Shown piece by piece: positions 8,230 through 16,335 of a stretch of 64,000 bases of DNA. The DNA is taken from positions 16,603 through 80,602 of the forward strand of contig CANCCF010000001.1 in assembly GCA_947374485.1 (NCBI GenBank), read 5' to 3'. Each line of letters opens with the position of its first letter. The stretch's first letter is position 1. This DNA comes from Comamonadaceae bacterium (lineage in GTDB: Bacteria; Pseudomonadota; Gammaproteobacteria; Burkholderiales; Burkholderiaceae_C). The notes under the pieces are model-generated. The model was not told the DNA's origin, ran no database searches, and worked only from the letters and a program-made list of their open reading frames with translations. Made by a program: the position numbers and the translations under genes.

Positions 8230-9138
8230 ATGGCCAACCGCAATCTTCTCCACAGCGCACCCGACACGGTGGAGGGCTTGCGCCAGGCCATACAGGAACA
8301 CTACGCGGCCCTGAGCCCGCGGCTGCAGCAGGTGGCCGAGCTCTTGCTGCGCGACCCGCAGGCCGTGGCCACCGAGGCTTCGCGCGATCTGGCGCTCGGC
8401 CTGCAATTGCCCGCGTCCACCCTGACGCGCTTTGCCAAGGTGATGGGCTACACCACTTTCCGGCAAATCCAGGCGCTGTGCAAGCAGCAGTATGTCAACC
8501 TGCCGCGCGACTACCTGGACCGCATCAAGCGCGCGCAGCCCACGGACACACCGCAGGCCGCGCAGCCCGCGCTGTACCTGGACTTTGCCCATGCGGTGCA
8601 GCAGTCGCTGCAGATGACGGCGCTGGAGCTGTCGGAGGGCAAGCTGCGTGAGGCCGCCACGCTCTTGCGCGGCGCCAGTGAGGTGTGGATTCACGGCATG
8701 CGCCGCGCCTTTCCCGTAGCGGCTTATTTGCATTACCTGCTGCTCAAGGTGGGTTTGCGCGCCAGCCTGCTCGACAGCGCAGGCGGCCTGCTCGAGCCCT
8801 CGCTGGCGCGCCTGCATGCACAGGGCGTGTTGCTGGTGGTGACCTATTCGCCGCACGCCGCCGAGACCGAACAGGTGCTGGAGCGCTCCCGCCAGCTGCA
8901 GGTGCCGGTGGTGGCCTTCAGCGACCCGGTGCCCAGCCCGCATGCCAAAGACATGCGCGTGCTGTTTGCCATCCGCGAGGGCGAGGTGATGGGCTTTCGC
9001 GCCCTCTCCACATCCATGTATGTGGCGCAGGCGCTGGCGGTGCAGATTGCGCAGGACACGATTGGCGCCAAGCAGGCCAGCGTTACCACGCCAGCCCGCC
9101 AGGTGAAAGCGAAGTTAGCGGCTAAGCAACGTCAATAA
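8230..9138 (+). CDS. MurR/RpiR-family transcriptional regulator (IolR-like)
   Basis: A 302-residue DNA-binding regulator with an N-terminal RpiR helix-turn-helix (about residues 10-85, including the STLTRFAKVMGYTTF recognition segment) and a C-terminal SIS sugar-phosphate domain (about 120-265). RpiR proteins with SIS domains usually sense a phosphosugar; in several proteobacteria they repress iol genes. It is divergent from the set A iol operon and flanked by two TGAAAT-N4-ATTTCA palindromes, so regulation of that operon is likely. The 3' end overlaps the convergent Rieske gene by 17 bases. The effector is unknown; by analogy an IolC product is possible. Confidence 0.88.
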   Translation: MANRNLLHSAPDTVEGLRQAIQEHYAALSPRLQQVAELLLRDPQAVATEASRDLALGLQLPASTLTRFAKVMGYTTFRQIQALCKQQYVNLPRDYLDRIKRAQPTDTPQAAQPALYLDFAHAVQQSLQMTALELSEGKLREAATLLRGASEVWIHGMRRAFPVAAYLHYLLLKVGLRASLLDSAGGLLEPSLARLHAQGVLLVVTYSPHAAETEQVLERSRQLQVPVVAFSDPVPSPHAKDMRVLFAIREGEVMGFRALSTSMYVAQALAVQIAQDTIGAKQASVTTPARQVKAKLAAKQRQ

Positions 9139-9433
9139 GGATATTGCCGCTGTCCACCCGGGCCGGGTAGGTCTTCAGGTTCACGCACACCGGTGCGCCC
9201 AGGGCGCGGCCGTCGCGGATGTCAAAGCGGCCGTTGTGCTTGGGGCATTCGATGACGTGCTCCATCACCAGGCCGTCGCACAGGTGCACCTGCTCGTGGG
9301 TGCACAGGCCATCGGTGGCGTAGACCTTGTCTTCATAGCGGTAGACGGCGTAGGTGTGGTTTTCAAAGTCGAAGCGCAGCACGTCTTCGTCGTCAATATC
9401 ATCAAAGGCGCAGGCGGTAATCCATTGGCTCAT
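9122..9433 (-). CDS. mocE: Rieske [2Fe-2S] ferredoxin, MocE-like
   Basis: A 103-residue soluble Rieske protein. The two cluster motifs are CTH (in DGLCTHEQ) and CPKH (in IECPKHNGRFD), giving the 2-Cys, 2-His ligand set. It closely fits the rhizobial MocE ferredoxin of rhizopine catabolism, including the THEQVHL and CVNLKTYP segments. It lies 38 bases downstream of the MocD-like oxygenase gene, so it is probably co-transcribed and supplies electrons to that enzyme. A matching ferredoxin reductase (MocF) is not seen in this window. Confidence 0.88.
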   Translation of the reverse strand: MSQWITACAFDDIDDEDVLRFDFENHTYAVYRYEDKVYATDGLCTHEQVHLCDGLVMEHVIECPKHNGRFDIRDGRALGAPVCVNLKTYPARVDSGNILIDVA

Positions 9434-9471
9434 GGGGTGTCTCTTTTTTGTGGGAGTGGAAATGAAAGGGC

Positions 9472-10557
9472 TCAGGCAGCTTTGACAGGCAACTGGCGCA
9501 CCACGAAAAAGTCGGGCTCGCGCGCCTGGCGCAGGATGGCGGGCAGGATTTCGCGGTAGGCAGCCAACGTGCCCGCATAGGGCGGCGGGCAGTCGGCCTT
9601 GATGGCCTCGTGCAGTCGGGGCAGCGCATGGAAAGGCACCATGGGGAACATGTGGTGCTCCACGTGGTAGTTCATGTTCCAGTACAAAAAGCGGAACAGC
9701 GGGTTCATGTAGACGGTGCGGCAGTTCAGGCGGTGGTCGGTCACGTTCTCGGGCAAACCGGCGTGTTGCGTGAGGCCAAAGAAGGTGTAGAGCCAGGTGC
9801 CCAGCATGCCGGGCAACGGACCGAGCAACACGATGGGCAGGCAGCTATTCAACGCAAACGAAGCGCCTATGAGCACGCCGTAGACCAGCACCCAGATGCG
9901 CGCTTCGCGCACCACGCGCGGCCACTCCATTTCGGGCACAAAGGTTTTGTCTTCGGCGCGGATGTGGCCCGCAGCGTTTTGCAGCACGCGCCAGAGTTCG
10001 CGTGGGCCGTTCTTCAAGGCCACCAGGTTGAGCAGCATGCCCACGATGTCGGTGGGCAACGGCACGGCCACCTCGGGGTCGCGCCCTGTCACCAGGGTGT
10101 CGGTGTGGTGGCGCGCATGGCTCCAGCGCCACACCGTGGGGCGGCGCAGCACCTGGAAGGAGGCCACCTGGTACAGCGCGTCATTCATCCAGCGCGTTTT
10201 GAACGCCGTGCCGTGGCTGGACTCGTGCCAGCGGCTGTCGGCCGGGCCGCCATACAAGGTGGCGTAGACAAAAAAGGCCAGCGCCACCCAGGGCGTGTTC
10301 CAGCTGGCCACCACCAGCACAGCGGCGGCCCCGATCAGCGCGTACCAGAGCACCGTGTCGCGGATGGCCTGGGCATCGCCGCGCTGCATCAGCTCTTTCA
10401 TCTGCGCGCGCGGCACGGCGCATTTGTACCAGTTGGCGTTGACGAGACCCGCGGCCTCTGCACGCTCGCCCGCGCCGCCTATGAGCTGGTAGTCGGCATG
10501 GGAGCGCCCGGATGCAGTGGCAGGGGTGGTGGTGGATGCCGCGGTGGCTATGGTCAT
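9472..10557 (-). CDS. mocD: MocD-like membrane di-iron oxygenase (fatty-acid desaturase superfamily), copy 1
   Basis: A 361-residue integral membrane non-heme di-iron enzyme. Three histidine boxes are visible: HESSH, HARHH and HVEHH, plus the QHAGLPENVTDHR segment. Hydrophobic helices (around VLWYALIGAAAVLVV and ALFAVY-type segments) fit the desaturase fold. In rhizobia, MocD with MocE is linked to oxidative removal of the methyl group from the rhizopine O-methyl-scyllo-inosamine. The gene is followed by a MocE-type ferredoxin and is divergent from a LacI-type regulator. A true fatty-acid or hydrocarbon substrate cannot be excluded, but the inositol surroundings favour an O-methyl-cyclitol demethylase. 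Confidence 0.8.
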   Translation of the reverse strand: MTIATAASTTTPATASGRSHADYQLIGGAGERAEAAGLVNANWYKCAVPRAQMKELMQRGDAQAIRDTVLWYALIGAAAVLVVASWNTPWVALAFFVYATLYGGPADSRWHESSHGTAFKTRWMNDALYQVASFQVLRRPTVWRWSHARHHTDTLVTGRDPEVAVPLPTDIVGMLLNLVALKNGPRELWRVLQNAAGHIRAEDKTFVPEMEWPRVVREARIWVLVYGVLIGASFALNSCLPIVLLGPLPGMLGTWLYTFFGLTQHAGLPENVTDHRLNCRTVYMNPLFRFLYWNMNYHVEHHMFPMVPFHALPRLHEAIKADCPPPYAGTLAAYREILPAILRQAREPDFFVVRQLPVKAA

Positions 10558-10619
10558 GGCTGCGTGTCTCCGGTTGGGTTTTCACGCATGGTAGCGATTC
10601 GAAAGAAATTTCCAATCAC

Positions 10620-10650
10620 AAACCATCAAATAGCATCAGAAACCATCAAA
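10620..10650. promoter_or_regulatory. Direct repeats AAACCATCAAA in divergent mocD/LacI promoter region
   Basis: Two exact 11-base copies of AAACCATCAAA start at 10620 and 10640, a 20-base spacing close to two helical turns. A perfect 10-base palindrome GTTTGCAAAC follows at 10657-10666, 36 bases before the regulator start. They lie between the MocD-like gene and the divergent LacI-type gene, so they are candidate sites for that regulator or for RNA polymerase activators. No consensus is known to me. Confidence 0.4.
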
Positions 10651-10701
10651 ATACCGGTTTGCAAACTTGCATTGCTGGCAAAACGCACAAGAAGACCGCA
10701 C

Positions 10702-11739
10702 ATGAAACCCAAGATCACCATCCAGGCCATTGCCCAGGCGGCCGGCGTGAGCACCGCCACCGTGGACCGCGTGCTCAACAGCCGCCTGCCGGTGCGCGAG
10801 GGCACAGCCCTGCGCGTGATTGAAACCGCCGACCGTCTTGGCTATCACGCCGTGCATCTGATGCGCCAGCGCCTGCCCGAGCGCGGTGCGGCGCGCCGCC
10901 TGGGCTTTTGTTTGCAAAAGAGTTCTTCGCCCTTTTACCAGGCGCTGGCACAGGCCCTGCGCGACGCGGTGGCGCGCCAGAGCGGCGGGCGCAGCAGCGC
11001 CGTCATTGCGTTTGTGGACGACCTGGAGCCCGCCACCATTGGCGAGCGCCTGCTGGAGCTGGGGCGCCAGTGCGACGCGCTGGGTGTGGTGGCGCTCGAC
11101 CACCCGCATGTGAACGATGCGGTGGCCCTGTTGCACACCGAAGGCCACCCGGTGCTGGCCCTGCTGACCGACCTGAGCGCGCCGCAGCGCCTGGGCTGCG
11201 TGAGCATTGACAACCGCCAGCGCGGGCGCACCGCCGCCTGGGCCGTGCGGCGCCTCTCCGGCGGCGTGGGCGATGTGGGCGTGTTCGTGGGCAGCCACCG
11301 CTACCAGGGGCAGGAGATCAGCGAGATGGCATTCCGCTCGGCCCTGCGCGAGCAGGCGCCGGGCCTGCGCGTGCTCGATGCGCAGGTGAACCTGGAAGAC
11401 GAACAAATGGCTTTTGAAGCCACGCTGGGCCTGCTGCAGCGCAACGCCGATCTGGTGGGCCTGTACGACTCGGCCGGGGGTGGCGCGGTGGGCATTGTGC
11501 GGGCCCTGCGCGAAGAGCAGCGGGGTCGCGATGTGGTGCTGGTCTGCCACGAACTCACCGCCGCACACCGCCTGGGCCTGCTGGACGGCACGATCGATGT
11601 GGTGCTGCAAACACCCCTGGTGGCCCTCAGCGACACCGCCGTGCGCGTGCTGCTGCAGGCGCTGGAGCCGGGGCAGGTGGCGGGGCATGCGCAGCCGTTT
11701 GTGTTGCCGTTCGAGATGTATACGTCGGAGAACGTGTAG
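10702..11739 (+). CDS. LacI-family transcriptional regulator, partner of mocD copy 1
   Basis: A 345-residue regulator with an N-terminal LacI helix-turn-helix (TIQAIAQAAGVSTATVDRVLN, about residues 5-25) and a periplasmic-binding-protein-type effector domain. The frame stays open for about 1 kb upstream, but that part is antisense to the oxygenase gene; the ATG at 10702 places the helix-turn-helix at the very N-terminus, as in the family. TVDRVLN instead of the usual TVSRVLN is typical of regulators of cyclitol or polyol genes with ribose-type effector domains. It is divergent from the MocD-like gene and most likely controls it. Confidence 0.85.
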   Translation: MKPKITIQAIAQAAGVSTATVDRVLNSRLPVREGTALRVIETADRLGYHAVHLMRQRLPERGAARRLGFCLQKSSSPFYQALAQALRDAVARQSGGRSSAVIAFVDDLEPATIGERLLELGRQCDALGVVALDHPHVNDAVALLHTEGHPVLALLTDLSAPQRLGCVSIDNRQRGRTAAWAVRRLSGGVGDVGVFVGSHRYQGQEISEMAFRSALREQAPGLRVLDAQVNLEDEQMAFEATLGLLQRNADLVGLYDSAGGGAVGIVRALREEQRGRDVVLVCHELTAAHRLGLLDGTIDVVLQTPLVALSDTAVRVLLQALEPGQVAGHAQPFVLPFEMYTSENV

Positions 11740-11891
11740 GGTCGCGCCAAGCCCTCAAGCTGGCTGCGCAGCGTGGACAGGTCCTGCGTATCGCACACAT
11801 CGCCACAGCCCATGCCCGTGGTGAGGAGCGGCGTGCCCACCGACAGGATGGCGATGCCCCCTGCCATGGCTGCGGCCGCCTCCAGGAAGCT

Positions 11892-12938
11892 TCAGCCCTT
11901 GTCGGCCGCAAGCCCGGGCAGCGCGCGCCGGATGCTGTGGCCCGCATCCCGGCGCTGCTGCCACACGGCAGGAAGCAACTCACGGTAGGCATCCAGCAAA
12001 CCGGCATAGGGCGCGGGGCACTGGTGCTGCATCAGGGCATGCAGGCGCGGCAGCGCATGCAGCGGCACCAGCGGGTACATGTGGTGCTCCAGGTGGCAGT
12101 GCATGTTCATGTACAGAAACGACAGCAGCGGGTGGAGCAGGATGGTGCGGCAGTTCAGGCGGTGGTCCAGCACATCCTCCTGCAGGCCCGCATGCTGGGT
12201 GATGTTGAAGACGAGCGCCAGCTGCCCGGCGTAAAAACGCGGCAGCACCAGAAACAGGGCGGGCACCACACTGCCAAGCGCCACACACCAGGCCAGCAGT
12301 GCCACAAACAACAGGGCCTGGATGCGGCTGGAGCGCACCATGCGCGCGATCTCATTCTCTGGCACAAGGCTGTGCGTCGCGGCGTCCACCCGGCCCAGCG
12401 CGTGCGCGAAGGTGCGGGCGATCTCGGTGAGGCCGGACTTCAGGAAGAACCCATCGAGCAGCAAGTCGCGCAGCCGGAAGGGGCGGGGGAAAGCGATCTC
12501 GCGGTCACGCCCGACGACCAGCGTGTCGGTGTGGTGGCGCGCGTGGCTCCAGCGCCAGAACACCGGCTCGTGCAGGGTCATGAAAGAGGCGATCTGGTAG
12601 AAAAAACTGTTGAGCGCCGGGGTCTTGAAGGGCGTGCCGTGCGAGAGCTCGTGGGCCGCATGGTCGCTCACCGAATACAGCAGGCCGTACAGCGCAAAGG
12701 CGGCAAAAGCCCAGGCCGTGCCCAGCGAGGCCCAAGCCAGGCCCGCAGCCAGCAGCACCAGCGCAAACCACAGGCCGATCCAGCGCGCACCGGCCCAGTC
12801 GTCACGCTGGAGCAGGGCCTTGAAGGCCCGGCGCTCGAGTTGGCAGCTGAACCACTGGGCCGAGACCAGACCTTGGGCCGCAGCCTCGCCCCCGGTGGGG
12901 CCGTCCAGGCGGTAGTCGCGGCTGGCATGCTGGTTCAT
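11892..12938 (-). CDS. MocD-like membrane di-iron oxygenase, copy 2
   Basis: A 348-residue paralogue of the enzyme at 9472-10557. All three histidine boxes are present (HELSH, HARHH, HLEHH) together with the QHAGLQEDVLDHRLNCRT segment, so it should bind the di-iron site. The ATG at 12938 is chosen because the protein then begins like copy 1 (DYRLDG versus DYQLIG); the frame is open upstream but runs antisense to the next regulator. It has no ferredoxin gene of its own and may share the MocE-like protein. It is divergent from its own LacI-type regulator. Confidence 0.8.
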   Translation of the reverse strand: MNQHASRDYRLDGPTGGEAAAQGLVSAQWFSCQLERRAFKALLQRDDWAGARWIGLWFALVLLAAGLAWASLGTAWAFAAFALYGLLYSVSDHAAHELSHGTPFKTPALNSFFYQIASFMTLHEPVFWRWSHARHHTDTLVVGRDREIAFPRPFRLRDLLLDGFFLKSGLTEIARTFAHALGRVDAATHSLVPENEIARMVRSSRIQALLFVALLAWCVALGSVVPALFLVLPRFYAGQLALVFNITQHAGLQEDVLDHRLNCRTILLHPLLSFLYMNMHCHLEHHMYPLVPLHALPRLHALMQHQCPAPYAGLLDAYRELLPAVWQQRRDAGHSIRRALPGLAADKG

Positions 12939-13103
12939 GGCGGGATTCCAAAAAGCTATCAAAAAAGGGCGCTGCAGCAAGCCCGGCACAGGCCCAAAAA
13001 AGCCCCTGGCTGACCTGACTGCGCGAGTGTAGGGTCGGGCTTGTTGGAATGGCGGCGGCGGCCATAATGGCACATCAATTCCTGTCAGACACGCGGTTCT
13101 TCT

Positions 13104-13119
13104 TGATAGGTTCTTATCA
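13104..13119. promoter_or_regulatory. Inverted repeat TGATA-N6-TATCA upstream of LacI-type gene
   Basis: The repeat TGATA-N6-TATCA lies 17 bases before the regulator start at 13137 and within the 198-base region divergent to the second MocD-like gene. Its location suggests an autoregulatory operator for the LacI-type protein. It does not resemble the repeats in front of the other mocD/LacI pair. Confidence 0.4.
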
Positions 13120-13136
13120 CTCTTCAGGCAAGGCAC

Positions 13137-14144
13137 ATGGCCAAACCCACTATGCAGGATGTGGCACAGGCCGCCGGTGTCGGCGTGGCCACGGTAGACC
13201 GCGTGATCAACCGGCGCGCGCCGGTGCGCGCCGACACCGCGCAGCGCGTGCTGGAGGCCGCGCACAGCCTGGGCTTTGGGCGCACCGGCCTGATCCAGGC
13301 GCGTGTGGGCCAGCAGCAGCGCCCCATCAGGCTGGGCTTTTTGCTGCAAAGCCAGCGCTCACCCTTCTACCGGGAATTGGCCCAGGCCTTGCGCCACAGC
13401 GTGCTGGGCCTGGTGCAGCCGCGCGCCACGGCGCGCATTGCCTTCATGGAAGACCTGACGCCACGCACGGTGGCCGCGCAGCTGCTGGCGCTGGGCGCGG
13501 TGGTGGACGCGGTGGCACTGGTGGCGGCCGATCACCCCGTCATCAGCCAGGCTGTGACCAGCTTGCAGGCGCAGGGCAAACCGGTGTTTGCCCTGGTCAG
13601 CGACCTGACCGCGCCGGGCATTGCGGGCTATGTGGGGGCGGACAACCGCAAGATGGGCCGCAGCGCGGCCTGGTACATGGCGCGGTTGTGCCAGCGCCCG
13701 GGCAAGGTGGGCCTGCTGCTGGGCAGCCACCGCTACCTGTGCCAGGAGCAGTGCGAGGCGGGCTTTCGCTCCTACTTGCGTGAGACCGCACCGGGCTTCG
13801 AGCTGCTGGAAACCCTGGTCAGCCTGGAGGACGCCGCACTGGCCGAAGCCAGCACCCGCGAGCTGCTGCACTGCCACGCGGATCTGGTAGGCGTGTATGT
13901 GGCCGGTGGCGGCATCGAAGGCGTGCTCGATGCACTGAAGCAGGCCGCACCCAAAGGCCTGGTCACCATCTGCCATGACCTCACCGACACCACGCGTCAG
14001 GCCCTGCTGGAGGGGCATGCGCATGTGGTGCTCTCGCACCCGCGCGAAGCCATGGCGCAGCAGCTGTGCGCGGCCATGGCCCATGCGGGCGGCACACGCC
14101 AGCAGCTGTTGCCATTTCTGGCGTACACCGTGGCCAACGTGTAG
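13137..14144 (+). CDS. LacI-family transcriptional regulator, partner of mocD copy 2
   Basis: A 335-residue LacI-type regulator with the helix-turn-helix MQDVAQAAGVGVATVDRVIN at the N-terminus and a sugar-binding-protein-like effector domain. It shares the order and segments of the regulator at 10702-11739 (for example GSHRYxxQE and ADLVGxY), so both the oxygenase and the regulator of this pair appear to be copies of the neighbouring module. It is divergent from the second oxygenase gene and probably regulates it. The effector is not known. Confidence 0.85.
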   Translation: MAKPTMQDVAQAAGVGVATVDRVINRRAPVRADTAQRVLEAAHSLGFGRTGLIQARVGQQQRPIRLGFLLQSQRSPFYRELAQALRHSVLGLVQPRATARIAFMEDLTPRTVAAQLLALGAVVDAVALVAADHPVISQAVTSLQAQGKPVFALVSDLTAPGIAGYVGADNRKMGRSAAWYMARLCQRPGKVGLLLGSHRYLCQEQCEAGFRSYLRETAPGFELLETLVSLEDAALAEASTRELLHCHADLVGVYVAGGGIEGVLDALKQAAPKGLVTICHDLTDTTRQALLEGHAHVVLSHPREAMAQQLCAAMAHAGGTRQQLLPFLAYTVANV

Positions 14145-14158
14145 GCCCCGCGCGCCGC

Positions 14159-14880
14159 TCAGGCCAGCAGCAGCTCCAGAATGGCCGGGGTTTCGACAAA
14201 CCCGGCCACCGTCTTCTTGCCCATCAGGCAGGCAATCTCGTGGATCGACGTGACCATGGCCAGGCTGACCGGGTCGTGCGCGATGTCCCTTACAAACTGG
14301 CCGTCAATTTTCAGCATGTGCACCGGCAGGTTGCGCAGCCAGGCATAGGAGGGCAAGCGGCTGCCCCGAGAGGTTGATGGAACACTGCGCGAGGCCAGGT
14401 GGTAGCGCTCGGCCGCCGCAATGAAGCGCCCGGGTGCCAGCAGGTCGCCGTTGTCGGCGCACATGCGCAGCGGCATTTCGCAGTGCAGGCGCTGTCGGCG
14501 GCCTGCAGCAGGGCGCCCACGCTTTCGCTGTGGGCGGCGAGCGCCACCATGCCAATGCCCACGCCCAGGCCCAGGCCAAATCTTTGCTCACGCCGGGCAA
14601 AACGGTAGTCCGCCAGGGCCAGCTCGAAGGCCCGGCGGTTGCCCAGGCCAGTCAATTCGTCGTGCGTGGCCTGGAAGGCGATTTCCTGGCTCAGGCGGCG
14701 TTGCTCGGTCACGTCGCGGAACACCAGCACGACGCCCTGCACCTCGCCATCGGCATCCTGGATGGGCGAAGCGGCCGCCTCCACCAGCAGGCGCGCGCCC
14801 TGGCGCGAGAGTTCGGACTGCGCCCAGATTCCAGGCCCGCTCCAGCCGTTTGCATAGCTGCTGCAGGGCCTTGCTGGGCA
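14159..14880 (-). pseudogene. Decayed PAS-GGDEF-EAL signalling gene
   Basis: Remains of a cyclic-di-GMP protein are scattered over frames of the minus strand. Near 14700-14850 a PAS end and linker are readable (VQGVVLVFRDVTEQRR), then the start of a GGDEF domain (ATHDELTGLGNRRAFE). The central GGDEF motif is missing by deletion, and the frame continues at a late GGDEF piece (ALLQAADSAC). A different frame then gives an EAL fragment (LLAPGRFIAAAERYHLA; LKIDGQFVRDIAHDPVSLAM; KKTVAGFVET), and a third frame contains CSINLSGQ. Deletions and at least two frameshifts make a functional product impossible. This accounts for the 815-base stretch between the LacI and ZIP genes. Confidence 0.8.
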
Positions 14881-14959
14881 TTGCCTGGAGTCACCAAGAG
14901 GACTGCCATCCAAAGACAGCCCACTTGCTTGGGGCGCATCGGCGCCACCCTATCGATAC

Positions 14960-15739
14960 TCAATCGACATCGATGGTGGTGGCCACGGCCACTACGGCAA
15001 CACCCAGCAGCAGCCAACAAATGTGGCGGGCCGATGTCCGGGGGGCCACGTGTTTTTGCAGCTGCGGAATCAGGTCTGCCAGTGCTACGTACACAAAACT
15101 GCTGGCAGCAGCCGCCAGAAAATACGGCAGCAAGGGTTTGAGCGGCTCCACCAAGGCATATCCCACCAGCCCGCCCAGAACGGTCACCGCCCCTGCCAGG
15201 GCCACCTTGGCCACGGCCCTTTGGCGCCCGTTGGCGCCGCGGCGCACCACAGCCAGGTCGCCCAAATGGTGCGGCACTTCGTGGGTAAGTATCGCCAGCG
15301 AAGCCAGTGCGCCGAGCTGCATGTCCGCAATGAACGCAGCGGCAATCAGCAGCCCATCACCAAAGCAATGCACGCTGTCGCCCACCAGCACAGCCCACAC
15401 CCCGGCCATGACCCGGCCGTCGGCCTGCCCGGCCTGCCCATGCGGGTTAGCGTGAACGGGGTGGTGCTCATGCCCGTGGTGCCACAGCTCGACCTTGTCG
15501 AGCACAAAGAAGATCAGCAGGCCCATCAGCAGCGCGATGCAGATGCGCTTGGGCTCCACGCCACCCGTCAGGGCCTCGGGCAGCAGGTGCAGGCAGGCCG
15601 TTGACAGCAGCGCGCCGGCCGCAAAGCCCAGCATGTCGGGAGCAAAGCGGCTGGATTCGCGCGGGTTGACCCACGCGGCCAGCCACACACTGCCAACGCC
15701 AGCGAGCAGGGTGCCAAGAAAGATGGAAAGTAACAGCAT
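14960..15739 (-). CDS. ZIP-family metal (zinc) transporter
   Basis: A 259-residue inner-membrane protein with about eight hydrophobic segments and a central His-rich loop (HHGHEHHPVHANPHG), both typical of ZIP importers. The signature helices HCFGDGLLIAAAF and LTHEVPHHLGDLAV carry the expected metal-binding His, Asp/Asn and Glu residues. The ATG at 15739 is chosen because the preceding in-frame residues are not transporter-like and cover the promoter. It is divergent from a Zur-like Fur-family gene with palindromic sites between, so zinc-dependent repression is likely. Zinc is inferred; iron or manganese are alternatives. Confidence 0.85.
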   Translation of the reverse strand: MLLLSIFLGTLLAGVGSVWLAAWVNPRESSRFAPDMLGFAAGALLSTACLHLLPEALTGGVEPKRICIALLMGLLIFFVLDKVELWHHGHEHHPVHANPHGQAGQADGRVMAGVWAVLVGDSVHCFGDGLLIAAAFIADMQLGALASLAILTHEVPHHLGDLAVVRRGANGRQRAVAKVALAGAVTVLGGLVGYALVEPLKPLLPYFLAAAASSFVYVALADLIPQLQKHVAPRTSARHICWLLLGVAVVAVATTIDVD

Positions 15740-15798
15740 CGGGTGTATTCCGGAAAAGTGGGTGGGAATGGGCAGGCTTTGCATTGCGCACATAAAAA

Positions 15799-15836
15799 CG
15801 CAACACGATTGCGGTATAGTAACTACTTTAACGCAA
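15799..15836. promoter_or_regulatory. Candidate Zur operator region
   Basis: Overlapping inverted repeats lie between the divergent ZIP and Fur-family genes. CGCAA-N5-TTGCG occupies 15799-15813, and a longer imperfect palindrome (arms TTGCGGTATAGTA and TACTTTAACGCAA, 11 of 13 pairs matching) spans 15809-15836. The position, 23 bases before the regulator start, suits repression of both genes. Assignment to Zur rests on location and symmetry. Confidence 0.55.
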
Positions 15837-15858
15837 CCCAATTGCAATAAAGTACGCC

Positions 15859-16335
15859 ATGCAGCCCACCGTCGATCCCATCAACGCCTTGCTTGTGGCG
15901 CACGGCCTGCGGCGCACCTATGCCTCCAAACTGGTGCTGGGCTGGTTTCTGGCGCACCCCGATACCAGCTACACGCACAGCCAGTTGCTCTCCGTGCTGG
16001 CCGAAGACCAGCACGAGGAACTGGACAAGGTGACCCTCTACCGCCTGGTCGACCGCCTGACCCAGGTCGGCCTGCTGTTGTGCCGTGTGGACGTGCAGCG
16101 CGTGCGCCGCTTTCAGGCCATGCCTGCCAGCGTGCACGCCATTCCCCACTTTGAATGCCAGAGTTGCCACCGCGACAGTCCGCTCTCCGATGCACTCCAG
16201 GCCAGTACCCACGACCTGGAGCGGGCGGCGCAAAGCGCGCTGGAGGCGCTGCGGGCCTTGGGCTACCAGGGCCACAGCATGGACTTTGCGGTGCGCGGCG
16301 TATGTGCCGATTGCGTAAACGGAGCCAGCCATTGA
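15859..16335 (+). CDS. zur: Fur-family regulator, Zur-like
   Basis: A 158-residue Fur-superfamily repressor with an N-terminal winged helix (about 10-85; KVTLYRLVDRLTQVGLL is the recognition segment) and a C-terminal dimerisation domain. Two CxxC-type zinc motifs are visible (CQSC and CADC), with His residues in HAIPHFEC. The gene is divergent from a ZIP transporter and runs directly into an ABC transporter pair, so it most likely senses zinc. Fur or PerR alternatives are less likely given the neighbours. Palindromes upstream suggest autoregulation. Confidence 0.82.
   Translation: MQPTVDPINALLVAHGLRRTYASKLVLGWFLAHPDTSYTHSQLLSVLAEDQHEELDKVTLYRLVDRLTQVGLLLCRVDVQRVRRFQAMPASVHAIPHFECQSCHRDSPLSDALQASTHDLERAAQSALEALRALGYQGHSMDFAVRGVCADCVNGASH

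Noticed and set aside
9610..10701. N-terminal extension of the LacI-type regulator frame
   Set aside because: It is antisense to the oxygenase gene. The LacI helix-turn-helix starts right after ATG 10702, as expected for the family.
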